A stretch of DNA of 64,000 nucleotides from Dickeya fangzhongdai (GTDB lineage: Bacteria; Pseudomonadota; Gammaproteobacteria; Enterobacterales; Enterobacteriaceae): assembly GCF_002812485.1 (NCBI RefSeq), contig NZ_CP025003.1:248001-312000 (forward strand), in the 5' to 3' direction. Positions 16,172-25,111 of this stretch are shown in pieces. Every line of letters starts with the position of its first letter. Position 1 is the first letter of the stretch. The notes under the pieces are model-generated. The model had not been told where the DNA came from. It saw only the letters and a list, made by a program, of their open reading frames with translations, and ran no database searches. The position numbers and the translations under genes were made by a program.

Positions 16172-17602
16172 ATGACGCGATATCAGCTTCTGGCCACTTT
16201 ATTGGCGCAGCGAATTGAACAAGGGCTGTATCAGAGCGGCGAGCGTTTGCCATCGGTACGTGCGTTAAGTCAGGAGCATGGCGTCAGTATCAGCACGGTT
16301 CAGCAGGCATATCATTTGCTGGAAGAGAAGCGGCTGATCGTACCGTTGCCTCGTTCGGGATATTTCGTTAAACCCCGTATGGCGGCCGCGCCGATTCCGG
16401 CAATGACTCGCCCGGTACAGCGCCCGGTGGAGATTAACCGGTGGGATTCGGTACTGAATCTGCTCCGTTCCCGCGCCGATCCGGAAATTCTGCAGTTGGG
16501 GGGGAGTCTTCCCGATCTGGCGCAAAGCACGCTGAAACCATTGTGGAAGAACATTAATCGTATCGGGCAAAAACAGGATATCGCCACTATGGGTTATGAC
16601 TGTCCGGATGGTCTGCCGCTGTTGCGTGAACAAATTGCCCGACTAATGATTGATAGCGGCTGCCAGCTATCGGCGCAGGATATCATCGTTACTCATGGTT
16701 GTACGCAAGCGCTGTCGATTGCGATACGGGCGGTGTGTGATCCCGGCGATATCGTTGCCATTGAGTCGCCGGTGTTTCATTGCATCATGCAGATACTGTG
16801 CGGTCATGGCATCAAGGTGATTGAAATTCCTACTGACTTTGCCAGCGGGATAAGCCTTGAAGCGCTGGAGCTGGCGCTGGAGCAATGGCCGGTGAAGGCG
16901 GTGCTGACGGTGCCGAGTTGCAACAATCCGCTGGGGTTCGTTATGCCGGAACATCGCAAACGAGCATTGATGACGCTGGCGCAACGTTATGACATCGCCA
17001 TTATTGAAGATGATGTGTATGGGGATCTAACGTATGACTATCCGCGGCCGATTACCCTGAAATCCCTCGATTATGACGGGCGGGTTCTGACATGCAGCTC
17101 TTTTTCCAAAACGCTGGTCCCCGGCCTACGAATCGGCTGGGTGGCGCCGGGGCGTTATCTGGATCGGGCGCTGTATATGAAGTACACCAGCACCGGAGCG
17201 ATATCCATATATTTCCAACAGGCGGTGGCCGAATTTATCCAGCAGGGATATTACATGCCGCATGTACGCCGAATGCGTTCGTTCTATCAGCGCAATCTGG
17301 AAGCGTTAGTCAACCTGGTGCGTCGTGTGTTTCCGGATACGATTTGTCTCAGCCGCCCGCAAGGCGGGTTTGTACTGTGGGTTGAGTTGCCTGAAGAGTT
17401 TGATGGCGTACGGTTGAATCACAGTCTGGCTAACAAAAAAATCAGGATTTATGAAGGGGAGCTGTTTTCTGTAGGCGGGAAATACCGTCATTGCCTGCGA
17501 TTGAGTTATGCCTTGCCATTAACACCGGATAGGGAGGCGGCCATTATCACATTAGGGAATGTGATTGTCGGGGAGCTTGCCAGCAATCCGGTGGCGGGGT
17601 AG
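16172..17602 (+). CDS. yjiR: MocR-type transcriptional regulator, YjiR-like
   Basis: The 476-residue product has an N-terminal GntR winged helix (about residues 1-70, with ALSQEHGVSISTVQQAYHLLEE) joined to a class I aminotransferase-like domain. The PLP lysine lies in SSFSKTLVPGLRIGW. MocR proteins sense PLP or amino compounds and act on nearby genes. The sequence resembles E. coli YjiR over its whole length, including the start MTRYQLLATLLAQRIEQG. The ATG at 16172 follows AGAAGGAA; a longer frame from 15974 is not supported. Its target may be the divergent yjiS-like gene or itself (inference). Confidence 0.85.
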   Translation: MTRYQLLATLLAQRIEQGLYQSGERLPSVRALSQEHGVSISTVQQAYHLLEEKRLIVPLPRSGYFVKPRMAAAPIPAMTRPVQRPVEINRWDSVLNLLRSRADPEILQLGGSLPDLAQSTLKPLWKNINRIGQKQDIATMGYDCPDGLPLLREQIARLMIDSGCQLSAQDIIVTHGCTQALSIAIRAVCDPGDIVAIESPVFHCIMQILCGHGIKVIEIPTDFASGISLEALELALEQWPVKAVLTVPSCNNPLGFVMPEHRKRALMTLAQRYDIAIIEDDVYGDLTYDYPRPITLKSLDYDGRVLTCSSFSKTLVPGLRIGWVAPGRYLDRALYMKYTSTGAISIYFQQAVAEFIQQGYYMPHVRRMRSFYQRNLEALVNLVRRVFPDTICLSRPQGGFVLWVELPEEFDGVRLNHSLANKKIRIYEGELFSVGGKYRHCLRLSYALPLTPDREAAIITLGNVIVGELASNPVAG

Positions 17603-17608
17603 ACGTTC

Positions 17609-17661
17609 AAATACCACTAAACCAATTATCCCCTTGATCTTCCTGGCAGCTGCCGGGGTTG
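17609..17661 (-). repeat. Degenerate copy of the molybdoenzyme gene 3' end
   Basis: These 53 bases match 18666-18718, the last codons of the molybdoenzyme gene, at about 46 of 53 positions in the same orientation. Read on the minus strand they encode NPGSCQEDQGDNWFSGI and a stop, against NPGGYWEDQGYNWFSGI in the intact gene. Identity stops abruptly on the upstream side. It is a relict of the gene's 3' end that now bounds the remnant between 17.66 and 18.66 kb. Confidence 0.85.
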
Positions 17662-17757
17662 TGTTGAGGGGATTATTTAGCTTGTTACTTTTTAACATTG
17701 GTAGCGTTGGTATTTTCACTTGTTGGCTGCGCCTATTAAGGATGTTATATAATCACC

Positions 17758-18060
17758 TTAGCAGACATAAAATCTTAAGAAAGATCTCCATGCGTAATAA
17801 AGAATAGAAATAAAAAATATGGCTATATTAGTTTTGCTTTTTTTTAAGAAGAGGAAAGGAATGAGCATTGCTAACGGTATGATTGTATGAAAGAAATATC
17901 CGTCCTCGATTGGCAATTCGCAAATACTTCTAATAGAACCGTCACCGATCATCCATTCGTACTCTCCCGTTGTAAATAAATTGATGAAAAAAAATAAAAC
18001 AACAACGTATAATATAAAAATAAAATTCAACAGGTTGCTTTTTGTTGTTTGTTTAATCAT
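17758..18060 (-). CDS. Small inner-membrane protein, possibly DUF2645/YjeO-like
   Basis: A 100-residue protein with three likely membrane segments (about residues 10-30, 56-74 and 78-95) and a short soluble loop with EYEWMIGDGSIRSICELP. The loop recalls the DUF2645 family (E. coli YjeO), but I cannot confirm this. The gene is markedly AT-rich compared with the surroundings and lies inside the segment bounded by the 53-bp repeats, next to a broken gene. A role as an immunity or accessory protein for that broken gene is possible but only inferred from adjacency. Confidence 0.55.
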   Translation of the reverse strand: MIKQTTKSNLLNFIFILYVVVLFFFINLFTTGEYEWMIGDGSIRSICELPIEDGYFFHTIIPLAMLIPFLFLKKSKTNIAIFFISILYYAWRSFLRFYVC

Positions 18061-18082
18061 ATAATGTCACTCAATGATAATT

Positions 18083-18648
18083 TTAAGGTGTTACCTTAAT
18101 GGAGGCGTTTCCATAAAGCAATCTGTTAACCCTTTCCCTATTTCGTAACATGGCTCGTCCATATGATGTCCATACCCTTTCTGATGTTCCTTCTTTAGCA
18201 CTATATGATCTTATGAAATCATTTAGATTACGTTGAATACCTCTATTGTAGCGGGAGCCAGCTATAACAAATTGTTCATCATTCAGGTTCATTGTATCGA
18301 TATCAGGATAATCAAAATGGATAAGGTCGTTAAGGTGTTGCGCTGTCATCGCCAGATTAAAATTATCTTTTTGTAAACAAATTGAAATGTATGTCATTTC
18401 TGCGTTGGTCAAGCTATCGGGATTTTTCCCGAAAATTTCTGCGACCACTCTTATTTGCATTCAATAATCCCCATAGATGTTTTTTCTGGGGAACCGATTG
18501 TGGTTATGTTTCTTTCCATCCATTTTTTAGCAAGGAAATCAGCTTGCCTCACATTCAATACGGTGTCTTTGAAATGGTCAGGCATTCCACCGGCTTCTAC
18601 TCTTGCTACTGATGCCAGGAGTGTTGCAGGTATACTCTTGCCTGTGGG
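18083..18648 (-). pseudogene. Broken gene, possibly lysozyme-like effector remnant
   Basis: Two minus-strand frames meet at 18451-18460. The upstream frame (18648 to 18451) begins right after a stop, has no proper start, and reads PTGKSIPATLLASVARVEAGG and on to IIECK. The downstream frame (18460 to 18083, 125 residues) begins MQIRVVAEIFGKNPD and contains EQFVIAGSRYNRG. Joining them by a one-base shift gives one continuous protein, so this is best read as a 5'-truncated, frameshifted gene. The pattern of a glutamate after an alanine-rich helix (RVEAGG) and the RYNRG segment remind me of lysozyme-like enzymes, with low certainty. Alternatively, the two frames are separate overlapping genes, the second intact. 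Confidence 0.5.
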
Positions 18649-18663
18649 TCATGCATAAACATT

Positions 18664-19431
18664 TTAAATACCACTAAACCAGTTATACCCCTGATCTTCC
18701 CAGTAGCCGCCGGGGTTGGTGTCGCTGACGAACAGTGCTGCGATATGTTTGGCGTTTTTGAAGCCGAGTTTGGTAGGGACGCGCAGCCGTAGCGGGTAGC
18801 CGTAGTCGGCGGGTAATGCCTGATCGCCGAATTCCAGCGCCAGAATGGTTTGCGGGTGCAGGGCGGTCGCCATATCGATGCTGGAGTAATAGCGGTCGGC
18901 GCATTTGAAGCCGACATAACGGGCGGTGAGGTCAGCGCCGATATGCTGCAGGAAGAGGCGCAGCGGAATGCCGCGCCACTGGCCGATAGCGCTCCAGCCT
19001 TCGATGCAGATCAACCGGGTAATCTGTGTTTCCTGCGGTAGCTGGCGCAGTTGCTCCAGTGTCCAGATTCCCTTTTTCTCCACCTTGCCTGAAACCTCCA
19101 GACGATAACTGTCCAGATCGATCTCCGGCACATTGTATTCTGGATAAAAGGCGTTAAACGGAAATGGCTGGGTTATCTGATCCGGGCGATAGCTGGGAGC
19201 CAGCCGCTGTCCGCTGAATAGCCACGCCTGTACCCGGTCGTTCCAGCGCGACATCGCCCACAGCACCTTGTCGACGCTGTCGCCGTCTTGCATATTGCAG
19301 CCGGTAAGCATCGCCACGGCGCCGAGCGTCAGCCCGGAGCGCAACATCAGGCGGCGTTCCAGATTCACCAGCTGTTTTTTCTGGTCCGGCTCCAGTATCA
19401 GCGGCGCGCGGCGCGGCGATTTATCACTCAT
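18664..19431 (-). CDS. Tat-exported molybdopterin oxidoreductase, sulfite-oxidase fold
   Basis: The 255-residue product has a twin arginine at residues 26-27 (ERRLMLRSG) followed by a hydrophobic stretch and a lipobox LTGC (Cys45), so it may be a Tat-exported lipoprotein. The sulfite-oxidase-type molybdopterin domain has the metal-ligand cysteine in RLICIEGWSAIGQW (Cys142). It resembles MsrP in fold but is clearly different; the true msrP lies at the right end of the window. Its start overlaps the end of the cytochrome b gene by eight bases, so electrons probably come from that cytochrome. The substrate is unknown; a periplasmic oxyanion, sulfoxide or N-oxide reduction is plausible. Its 3' end is duplicated at 17609-17661. 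Confidence 0.85.
   Translation of the reverse strand: MSDKSPRRAPLILEPDQKKQLVNLERRLMLRSGLTLGAVAMLTGCNMQDGDSVDKVLWAMSRWNDRVQAWLFSGQRLAPSYRPDQITQPFPFNAFYPEYNVPEIDLDSYRLEVSGKVEKKGIWTLEQLRQLPQETQITRLICIEGWSAIGQWRGIPLRLFLQHIGADLTARYVGFKCADRYYSSIDMATALHPQTILALEFGDQALPADYGYPLRLRVPTKLGFKNAKHIAALFVSDTNPGGYWEDQGYNWFSGI
18666..18718 (-). repeat. Second copy of the 53-bp direct repeat (in the intact gene)
   Basis: This is the intact 3' end of the molybdoenzyme gene that matches 17609-17661. The two copies are direct repeats about 1.06 kb apart, flanking AT-rich DNA. Confidence 0.85.
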
Positions 19432-20023
19432 GTTTGCCTCCGGTCAGCATCGCCCACAGCGTACGCGGGACTACCAGCACCATCACCACGTGGATCACCA
19501 CAAACAGGCCGATTCCGCTCATGGCAAAGAAATGCACGTAGCGAGCGGCGGCGAAACCGCCCAACAGATTGGTCAGTTCCTGCAACTGCACCGGTTTCCA
19601 GAGAGCCAGCCCGGACAGCACCAGCAATATGCCCAGCGCGATAACGCCGAAATACATCAGCTTCTGAATGGCGTTGTACTGGAAGGATTCGTGCCGCAGG
19701 CGGAAGGTCAGCGCCAGCCGGATATCGCGCCGGAGCGATGCCGGCGTGAGCGGCAACCAGCGTCGCCGCCAGTGTCCGCTGCACAGGCTCCACAACACAT
19801 ACAGCAAGCCGTTGCTCACCAGCAACCACATCACCGCCAGATGCCAGCCGATAGCGCCGCCCAGCCAGCCGCCTAACGTGATGGCTTGGGGAAAGCGGAA
19901 AGCAAACAGCGGCGAGGCGTTGTAGATTTCCCAGCCGCTCATGAACATAGCGGTCATCGCCAGCAGGTTGACCCAGTGGGTGAGCCTGACCGGCCAGGTG
20001 TGCACGGGAGGTGATGTTTGCAT
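19424..20023 (-). CDS. Cytochrome b561-type membrane subunit
   Basis: A 199-residue integral membrane protein with four or five helices and histidines at about positions 16, 61, 164 and 178 placed to ligate two b hemes. The pattern fits prokaryotic cytochrome b561 (for example RLTHWVN at the first helix and RYVHFFAMSG in the fourth). It precedes and overlaps the molybdoenzyme gene, so it should move electrons from the quinol pool to that enzyme. It is the middle gene of a three-gene minus-strand operon with only a 13-bp gap to the upstream gene. Confidence 0.85.
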   Translation of the reverse strand: MQTSPPVHTWPVRLTHWVNLLAMTAMFMSGWEIYNASPLFAFRFPQAITLGGWLGGAIGWHLAVMWLLVSNGLLYVLWSLCSGHWRRRWLPLTPASLRRDIRLALTFRLRHESFQYNAIQKLMYFGVIALGILLVLSGLALWKPVQLQELTNLLGGFAAARYVHFFAMSGIGLFVVIHVVMVLVVPRTLWAMLTGGKHE

Positions 20024-20036
20024 CGCTGTGCCTTGA

Positions 20037-20660
20037 TTACATCGGCGGCACGGTGCCGTCTTTCCCGGCCGAAATGGCGATGGCGACCCGGTTGCCCTGC
20101 TCGTCGACGTTGGAGAACAGTACGATATGCGTGCCCGGTTTCAGCAGGCTGCGATCGCCGGGCGCGATGCTGACGATAGGCACGTCATCCGGCACCACCA
20201 CGGTTTTCTGTTCGCCGTTGTAAGTGACGGTCAGGGTGCGGCCGTTGCTGTTTACCAGCTTGCCGACGGTGCCGTTGGTCATGGTGCCGCTTTTACCATC
20301 GGCGGATTCCCACGGCCGGTGACCTTCGCCGGCGCCGCGCAGGCTGGCGTCAAACACATGCACTTCCAGCGCTTTCAGCGTGCCGTCCGGTTGGGGAATG
20401 GCGGCGGTGCCGATGAAACTGTCCGGTTTGATGGTGTCCGGGCTGGCTTTGGTCACGCTCGTCACCCGGGTCCGGTCGGTCAGCTTGACATCAATTTTTT
20501 GCCCTTTACGGTCGGTCAGTTGTAACTGGCTGTCCGATACTGCGCTGATGGTGCCGCGCACCGGCGGTTGCGGTTTGGCGGGAGCATCGGCGGCGAAAGA
20601 CCATTGGCTGCATAGCAGCAATGAGGAAAACAGCAGTCCGGTAAAACGATGACGTATCAT
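20037..20660 (-). CDS. Secreted protein of unknown function, first gene of Mo-enzyme operon
   Basis: The 207-residue product has a signal peptide (cleavage after SQWSFA, about residue 23) and a soluble beta-rich body with the repeated pattern GTISAVSDSQLQLTDRKGQ and GKLVNSNGRTLTV. That pattern resembles the OB-like DUF5666 repeats, which is only a resemblance. Databases sometimes call such proteins metal transporter permeases, which cannot be right as there are no membrane helices beyond the signal. It is the first gene of an operon with cytochrome b and the molybdoenzyme and lies divergent from a two-component system, sharing the palindrome at 20731-20748. Confidence 0.7.
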   Translation of the reverse strand: MIRHRFTGLLFSSLLLCSQWSFAADAPAKPQPPVRGTISAVSDSQLQLTDRKGQKIDVKLTDRTRVTSVTKASPDTIKPDSFIGTAAIPQPDGTLKALEVHVFDASLRGAGEGHRPWESADGKSGTMTNGTVGKLVNSNGRTLTVTYNGEQKTVVVPDDVPIVSIAPGDRSLLKPGTHIVLFSNVDEQGNRVAIAISAGKDGTVPPM

Positions 20661-20730
20661 GATGACAGGCTCCTGGGTTGGCGTTTTCCCCCATCATGGT
20701 GAGGCCATCAGGTCGTCAGGATGACCGTAT

Positions 20731-20748
20731 GATGACATTAATGTCATC
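20731..20748. promoter_or_regulatory. 18-bp perfect palindrome, CusR/HprR-like operator
   Basis: GATGACATTAATGTCATC is a perfect palindrome in the 164-bp divergent region. Its core TGACA-N4-TGTCA has the same half-sites and spacing as the known E. coli CusR box (TGACAAAATTGTCA). The adjacent regulator is of that family, so it likely binds here to control both directions. Confidence 0.7.
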
Positions 20749-20824
20749 AAGTCGGCCGGGCGGAGTTGCTATGATGAGGCGATGTTTCGGCAGCGATGCC
20801 GCCAGTACAGCGGGAGTGATAACG

Positions 20825-21496
20825 ATGCGTATTCTGGTGATTGAAGATGACGCCGGCACCGGGGATTACCTGAAAAAAGGGCTGACCGAGGCGGGATATG
20901 CGGTCGACCTGGCGCGCAACGGCACCGACGGATTGTTCAATGCGCTGGAACACGGCTACGACGCTGTCATTCTGGATGTGATGCTGCCGGGGCTCAATGG
21001 CTGGCAGATTATTGAGATGCTGCGCAAGAAGAGCGATGTGCCGGTGCTGTTTCTGACGGCGCGCGACCAGTTACACGACCGCATTCACGGGCTGGAGCTG
21101 GGCGCGGACGATTACCTCATCAAACCGTTTTCCTTCACTGAACTGGTACTGCGCGTTCGCACCCTGTTGCGTCGCGGCGTGGTGCGCGAGGCGGATCACT
21201 ACATGGTGGCGGATCTGCAACTGGATGTGCTGCGGCGTAAAGCCACGCGTCAGGATACGGTGATTCCACTGACCAACAAGGAGTTCATGTTGCTGCATTT
21301 GCTGGTGCGGCGCGAAGGCGAGGTGCTGTCCCGTACCCTGATTGCTTCGCAGGTGTGGGATATGAACTTCGACAGCGACACCAACGTGGTGGATGTGGCG
21401 GTGAAACGCCTGCGCGCCAAAATCGACAAGCCGTTTGACGTCAAGTTGATCCATACCGTGCGCGGTATCGGCTATGTGTGCGAGCCGCGCTCATGA
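20825..21496 (+). CDS. OmpR-family response regulator, CusR/HprR-like
   Basis: A 223-residue regulator with a receiver domain (phosphorylated aspartate 51 in VILDVMLPG, lysine in LIKPFS) and a C-terminal winged helix ([11 protein letters not shown] ... [15 protein letters not shown]). It belongs to the CusR/CopR/HprR group, whose members answer to copper, silver, or hypochlorous acid and peroxide. The ATG at 20825 gives the family length; the frame is open to 20678 without support. Its stop overlaps the kinase start (ATGA). The divergent molybdoenzyme operon is its likely target, as HprR controls msrPQ in E. coli. Confidence 0.88.
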   Translation: MRILVIEDDAGTGDYLKKGLTEAGYAVDLARNGTDGLFNALEHGYDAVILDVMLPGLNGWQIIEMLRKKSDVPVLFLTARDQLHDRIHGLELGADDYLIKPFSFTELVLRVRTLLRRGVVREADHYMVADLQLDVLRRKATRQDTVIPLTNKEFMLLHLLVRREGEVLSRTLIASQVWDMNFDSDTNVVDVAVKRLRAKIDKPFDVKLIHTVRGIGYVCEPRS

Positions 21497-22926
21497 ACGT
21501 GTTTTTTCAGCGCTGGCGCGCCAGTTCGCTGACGTTGCGTTGCAGCCTGTTGTTCGCGCTGGCGACCGCGCTGGTGGTCAGCAGCGTCGGCGGCTATCTG
21601 TACGGCGCTCTGCGTCAGGAGATGTACCGGCGCAGCGACGTGCAGGTTACCGGGCGGGTGGAGTACTACCGCCATCTGTTGGGCCGGAATTTCACCTTGC
21701 CGATGCTGACCGCCAACACCGGCATGTTCGAAAATATGCTGGGGAACGAGCAGGACGTGCTGCTGTTTTCCCTGCCGGGGCAAAAGCCGCTGATTAACGT
21801 CAACCCGGCGCATATTGCTCTGCCGGACATTCCCCCGATCGCGGTGGACGCGCCGCTGCAAACCGATGCGGTACGCGGCAGCCTGACGGAGCAGGGCGTA
21901 CCGCTGCGGGCGATAGCCGCACAGGTGCGGCTGAATGACGGTCAGATGTTGCAGGTCACGGCGGCTCACGTGATGTTCAGCGAACAAAAGATGCTGGAAC
22001 ACTATCTGTGGCGTGTGATGGGGGCGGTGGCGATCGCCTTTGTGCTGATTGGCGGGCTGGGCTATCTGGCGCTGCGCCGCGGTTTATTGCCGTTGTGGCG
22101 GATGACGGCGCAGGCGTCGGCGATCGCGCCGAATACGCTGTCCACCCGGATCAGCGACGCGGATGCGCCGCAGGAAATGCGACAGTTGATTCGCGCGTTT
22201 AACGCCATGCTGGACCGACTGAACGACGGTTACCTGCGGCTGACCCAATTTTCCGCCGATCTGGCGCACGAAATCCGCACGCCGATTGGCGCGCTGATGG
22301 GGCATTGCCAGGTGGCGCTGTATCAGCCGCGTAGCGTGGAAGAGTATGAGACGCTGCTGTCCGACAACATCGCCGAGCTGGAGCGCATGTCGCGCATGGT
22401 GGAAAACATTCTGTTTCTGGCCCGCGCCAGTCACGAGCAGCCGGTGCTCAATCGCGTGCCGGTCGAGGTGGCGACTGAACTGCGTCGGGTAGCGGATTAC
22501 TTTGAGATGCTGGCGGAAGAACGCGGTATCGAACTGTTGTGCGAAGGCAATGCCCGGCTGGCGGTGGATGCGTTACTGTTCCAGCGTGCGCTGGGCAATC
22601 TGGTCGCCAACGCAGTGCGTTACGCCAAAGCCGACAGCCCGGTGCGGCTGAGCGTAGCCGCATCTTCTGAGCGAGTGGTGGTCGAGGTGACTAACCTCGG
22701 TCCGGTGCTGCCGCCCGCGCAACTGGAACGCTTGTTCGACCGGTTTTACCGCGCCGACGCCACCCGCAGCGTCAGCAGCGATTCCAGCGGGCTGGGGTTG
22801 TCGATCGTGCGGGCGATCATGACATTGCACGGCGGCGAGGTCATTGCCCGTTGCGATCCGCGCGATGAAACGATCGGGCGGATCACTTTCAGCCTGATCT
22901 TTCCTGCCAGTCATGACGACAGGTGA
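21493..22926 (+). CDS. Sensor histidine kinase, CusS/HprS-like
   Basis: The 477-residue product has two membrane helices (about residues 15-38 and 172-195) enclosing a periplasmic sensor of about 130 residues, then HAMP, a dimerisation domain with His259 in [14 protein letters not shown], and an HATPase domain ([27 protein letters not shown]). The domain order and motifs match the heavy-metal sensor kinase family (CusS, HprS). The periplasmic part lacks the His/Met-rich stretch of CusS, so a redox or chlorine signal is at least as likely as copper. The start overlaps the regulator stop by four bases. Confidence 0.88.
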   Translation: MNVFFQRWRASSLTLRCSLLFALATALVVSSVGGYLYGALRQEMYRRSDVQVTGRVEYYRHLLGRNFTLPMLTANTGMFENMLGNEQDVLLFSLPGQKPLINVNPAHIALPDIPPIAVDAPLQTDAVRGSLTEQGVPLRAIAAQVRLNDGQMLQVTAAHVMFSEQKMLEHYLWRVMGAVAIAFVLIGGLGYLALRRGLLPLWRMTAQASAIAPNTLSTRISDADAPQEMRQLIRAFNAMLDRLNDGYLRLTQFSADLAHEIRTPIGALMGHCQVALYQPRSVEEYETLLSDNIAELERMSRMVENILFLARASHEQPVLNRVPVEVATELRRVADYFEMLAEERGIELLCEGNARLAVDALLFQRALGNLVANAVRYAKADSPVRLSVAASSERVVVEVTNLGPVLPPAQLERLFDRFYRADATRSVSSDSSGLGLSIVRAIMTLHGGEVIARCDPRDETIGRITFSLIFPASHDDR

Positions 22927-22981
22927 TGAAGATCGTGCCGTGAGGACAGGATCCTCTGCATCGTGATGGCTGGCGCAAAAC

Positions 22982-24130
22982 TCAGCCGGCGCCCGGTCGC
23001 CCCAGATAGCCGTCCCAGTCTTTCCACACCGGTTGCAGCCCGGCACGGGTCAGAGCAGCGGCCACCGCTTCCGGACGGCGGTCGTCATGCGGGGTGAACT
23101 GCTCCAGTTCCGGGTGGTCGTCGGCGTAGCCGCCCGGCTGGGTTTTGGAAAACGCGCTGACGTTGTTGATGGCGATTGGGATCATGTGGTCGCGGAAGTG
23201 GGGCGATTCGCGCGTCGACAGCGACAGTTCCACATCGGGCGCCAGCAGCCGGAAGGCGCAGATCACCTGCATCAGTTGCGCTTCATCCATCAGCGAAGCG
23301 GGTTCGATGCCGCCGGCGCAGGGGCGCAGACGTGGGAACGATACCGAATAGCGGCTCTGCCAGTAAGTCTGCTGTAAATACAGCAGATGCTCGGCCACCA
23401 TGTAGCAATCGGCGCGCCAGCTGTCGGACAGCCCAATCAACGCCCCCAGCCCGATCTTGTCGATCCCGGCGCGCCCCAGCCTGTCCGGCGTCGCCAGCCG
23501 CCAGGCGAAATCCTGCTTGTGACCGCGCAGGTGATGGCGGGCATAGGTCGCCGGGTGGTAGGTTTCCTGATACACCATCACGCCATCCAGCCCGAGGGTT
23601 TTCAACTCGGCGTACTCCGCCTGCGCCAGCGGCTGCACTTCCATCATCAGCGAACTGAACTGCGGGCGAATCAGCGGCAGCATCTGGCGAAAATAGTCCA
23701 TCCCTACCTTACGCTGGTGTTCGCCGGTTACCAGCAGCAGGTGATCGAACCCCAGCGCTTTGATTGCCTCGCACTCGCGCAGGATTTCCTGCTCGTCCAG
23801 CGTCTTGCGCTTGAGGTGATTGCTCATGGAAAAACCGCAGTAGGTGCAGTCGTTGGCGCACAGGTTGGAGAGGTACAGCGGCACATAGAAGCTGACGGTG
23901 TTGCCGAAGCGCTGGCGCGTCAGCTGTTGCGCCCGCTGCGCCAGCGGTTCCAGCCAGCGGCCGGCGGCGGGAGACAGCAGCGCCATCATGTCCTCGCGCG
24001 TCGGCCGATCGGCGCATAACGCCCGTTCTACGTCGGCGTCGGTCTTGCTGTTGATGCGCAGTGTCAGGTCATGCCACTCCAACTGTTGCCAGCGCTGTTC
24101 AAACGACGGCGATTGATCGTGGGTGTCCAT
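22982..24130 (-). CDS. thiH: 2-iminoacetate synthase ThiH
   Basis: ThiH is a radical-SAM enzyme that cleaves tyrosine to dehydroglycine for thiazole formation in thiamine synthesis. The 382-residue product has the cluster motif CANDCTYC (CxxxCxxC) followed by GFSMSN. Length is close to the E. coli enzyme (377). Its ATG overlaps the thiG stop by one base (TGATG). It ends the thiCEFSGH operon, and converges with the histidine kinase gene 55 bp away. Confidence 0.97.
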   Translation of the reverse strand: MDTHDQSPSFEQRWQQLEWHDLTLRINSKTDADVERALCADRPTREDMMALLSPAAGRWLEPLAQRAQQLTRQRFGNTVSFYVPLYLSNLCANDCTYCGFSMSNHLKRKTLDEQEILRECEAIKALGFDHLLLVTGEHQRKVGMDYFRQMLPLIRPQFSSLMMEVQPLAQAEYAELKTLGLDGVMVYQETYHPATYARHHLRGHKQDFAWRLATPDRLGRAGIDKIGLGALIGLSDSWRADCYMVAEHLLYLQQTYWQSRYSVSFPRLRPCAGGIEPASLMDEAQLMQVICAFRLLAPDVELSLSTRESPHFRDHMIPIAINNVSAFSKTQPGGYADDHPELEQFTPHDDRRPEAVAAALTRAGLQPVWKDWDGYLGRPGAG

Positions 24131-24909
24131 CAGTTGACGGCCTCCGTATGCTGCAGAAAGCCGGTGAGCGGGCTGGTGGCGCTGGCGATGCGCTGGCGGT
24201 TGCCCAGTCCGGCCTGATGAGCGATAGCGCCGGCGTCTACCGCCAGCCGAAAAGCTTGCGCCATCTGCACCGGGTCGCGCGCCACGGCGATAGCGGTGTT
24301 GACCAGTACCGCATCCGCACCCAGTTCAATCGCTTCCGCCGCGTGGCTGGGCGCGCCGATGCCGGCGTCCACCACCACCGGCACCCGTGCCTGTTCGATG
24401 ATGATGCGCAGGAAATCGCGCGTTTGCAGCCCCTGATTGGAACCGATCGGCGCGCCCAGCGGCATCACCGCGGCGCAGCCGACGTCTTCCAGTCGCTTAC
24501 ACAGCACCGGGTCGGCGCCGCAGTAAGGCAATACCACAAAGCCGTCTTTCACCAGCTGTTCGGCGGCTTTCAGGGTTTCCACCGGGTCGGGCAGCAGGTA
24601 TTTCATGTCCGGGTGGATTTCCAGCTTCACCCAGTGCGTGCCCAGCGCTTCGCGCGCCAGCCGGGCGGCGAACACCGCCTCCCCGGCGGTTTTGGCGCCG
24701 GAGGTATTCGGCAGCAGGTGTACGCCCAGCTCGCGCAACGGCGCCAGAATGGCGTCGCTGCCGCCTTTCAAATCCACGCGTTTCATCGCCAGCGTGATCA
24801 GTTGTGAACCCGAAGCGCGCAGGGCGTCCTGCATCAGTCGCGCGCTGGCGAATTTTCCGGTCCCGGTTAATAACCGGGAAGTAAAAGTGGTATCCGCAAT
24901 CTTCAGCAT
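24130..24909 (-). CDS. thiG: Thiazole synthase ThiG
   Basis: ThiG condenses DXP, dehydroglycine and ThiS-thiocarboxylate to form the thiazole phosphate. The 259-residue TIM-barrel protein starts [20 protein letters not shown] behind a strong AGGAGG site, which fixes the ATG at 24909. The phosphate-binding end ([26 protein letters not shown]) is intact. It is coupled to thiH by a one-base overlap. Confidence 0.97.
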   Translation of the reverse strand: MLKIADTTFTSRLLTGTGKFASARLMQDALRASGSQLITLAMKRVDLKGGSDAILAPLRELGVHLLPNTSGAKTAGEAVFAARLAREALGTHWVKLEIHPDMKYLLPDPVETLKAAEQLVKDGFVVLPYCGADPVLCKRLEDVGCAAVMPLGAPIGSNQGLQTRDFLRIIIEQARVPVVVDAGIGAPSHAAEAIELGADAVLVNTAIAVARDPVQMAQAFRLAVDAGAIAHQAGLGNRQRIASATSPLTGFLQHTEAVN

Positions 24910-24910
24910 T

Positions 24911-25111
24911 TCAACCTCCTGCGATTGCCTGAAACAGCAAAATGTCATCACCGTCGCGCAGCGGGTGTTGCGTCCAGGCATCACGCGGGATGATGGTTTG
25001 ATTGATAGCCAGCGCCGTGCCGGGCTGCAGCCGGTTCAACTGGCTGAGCAACTGCGCCACGGTCAGCTCGTCCTGCAGTTCGATAACATCGTCGTTAAGC
25101 CGGATCTTCAT
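24911..25111 (-). CDS. thiS: Sulfur carrier protein ThiS
   Basis: ThiS carries sulfur as a C-terminal thiocarboxylate to ThiG. The 66-residue ubiquitin-like protein ends in the required GG (FQAIAGG). Its ATG overlaps the thiF stop by four bases (25108-25111). The partner ThiF adenylates its C-terminus. Confidence 0.97.
   Translation of the reverse strand: MKIRLNDDVIELQDELTVAQLLSQLNRLQPGTALAINQTIIPRDAWTQHPLRDGDDILLFQAIAGG

Noticed and set aside
18664..19431. msrP assignment for the first molybdoenzyme
   Set aside because: The sequence shares only the fold; it is 255 residues, has a lipobox, and the true msrP with near-identical motifs to E. coli is at the right end of the window.
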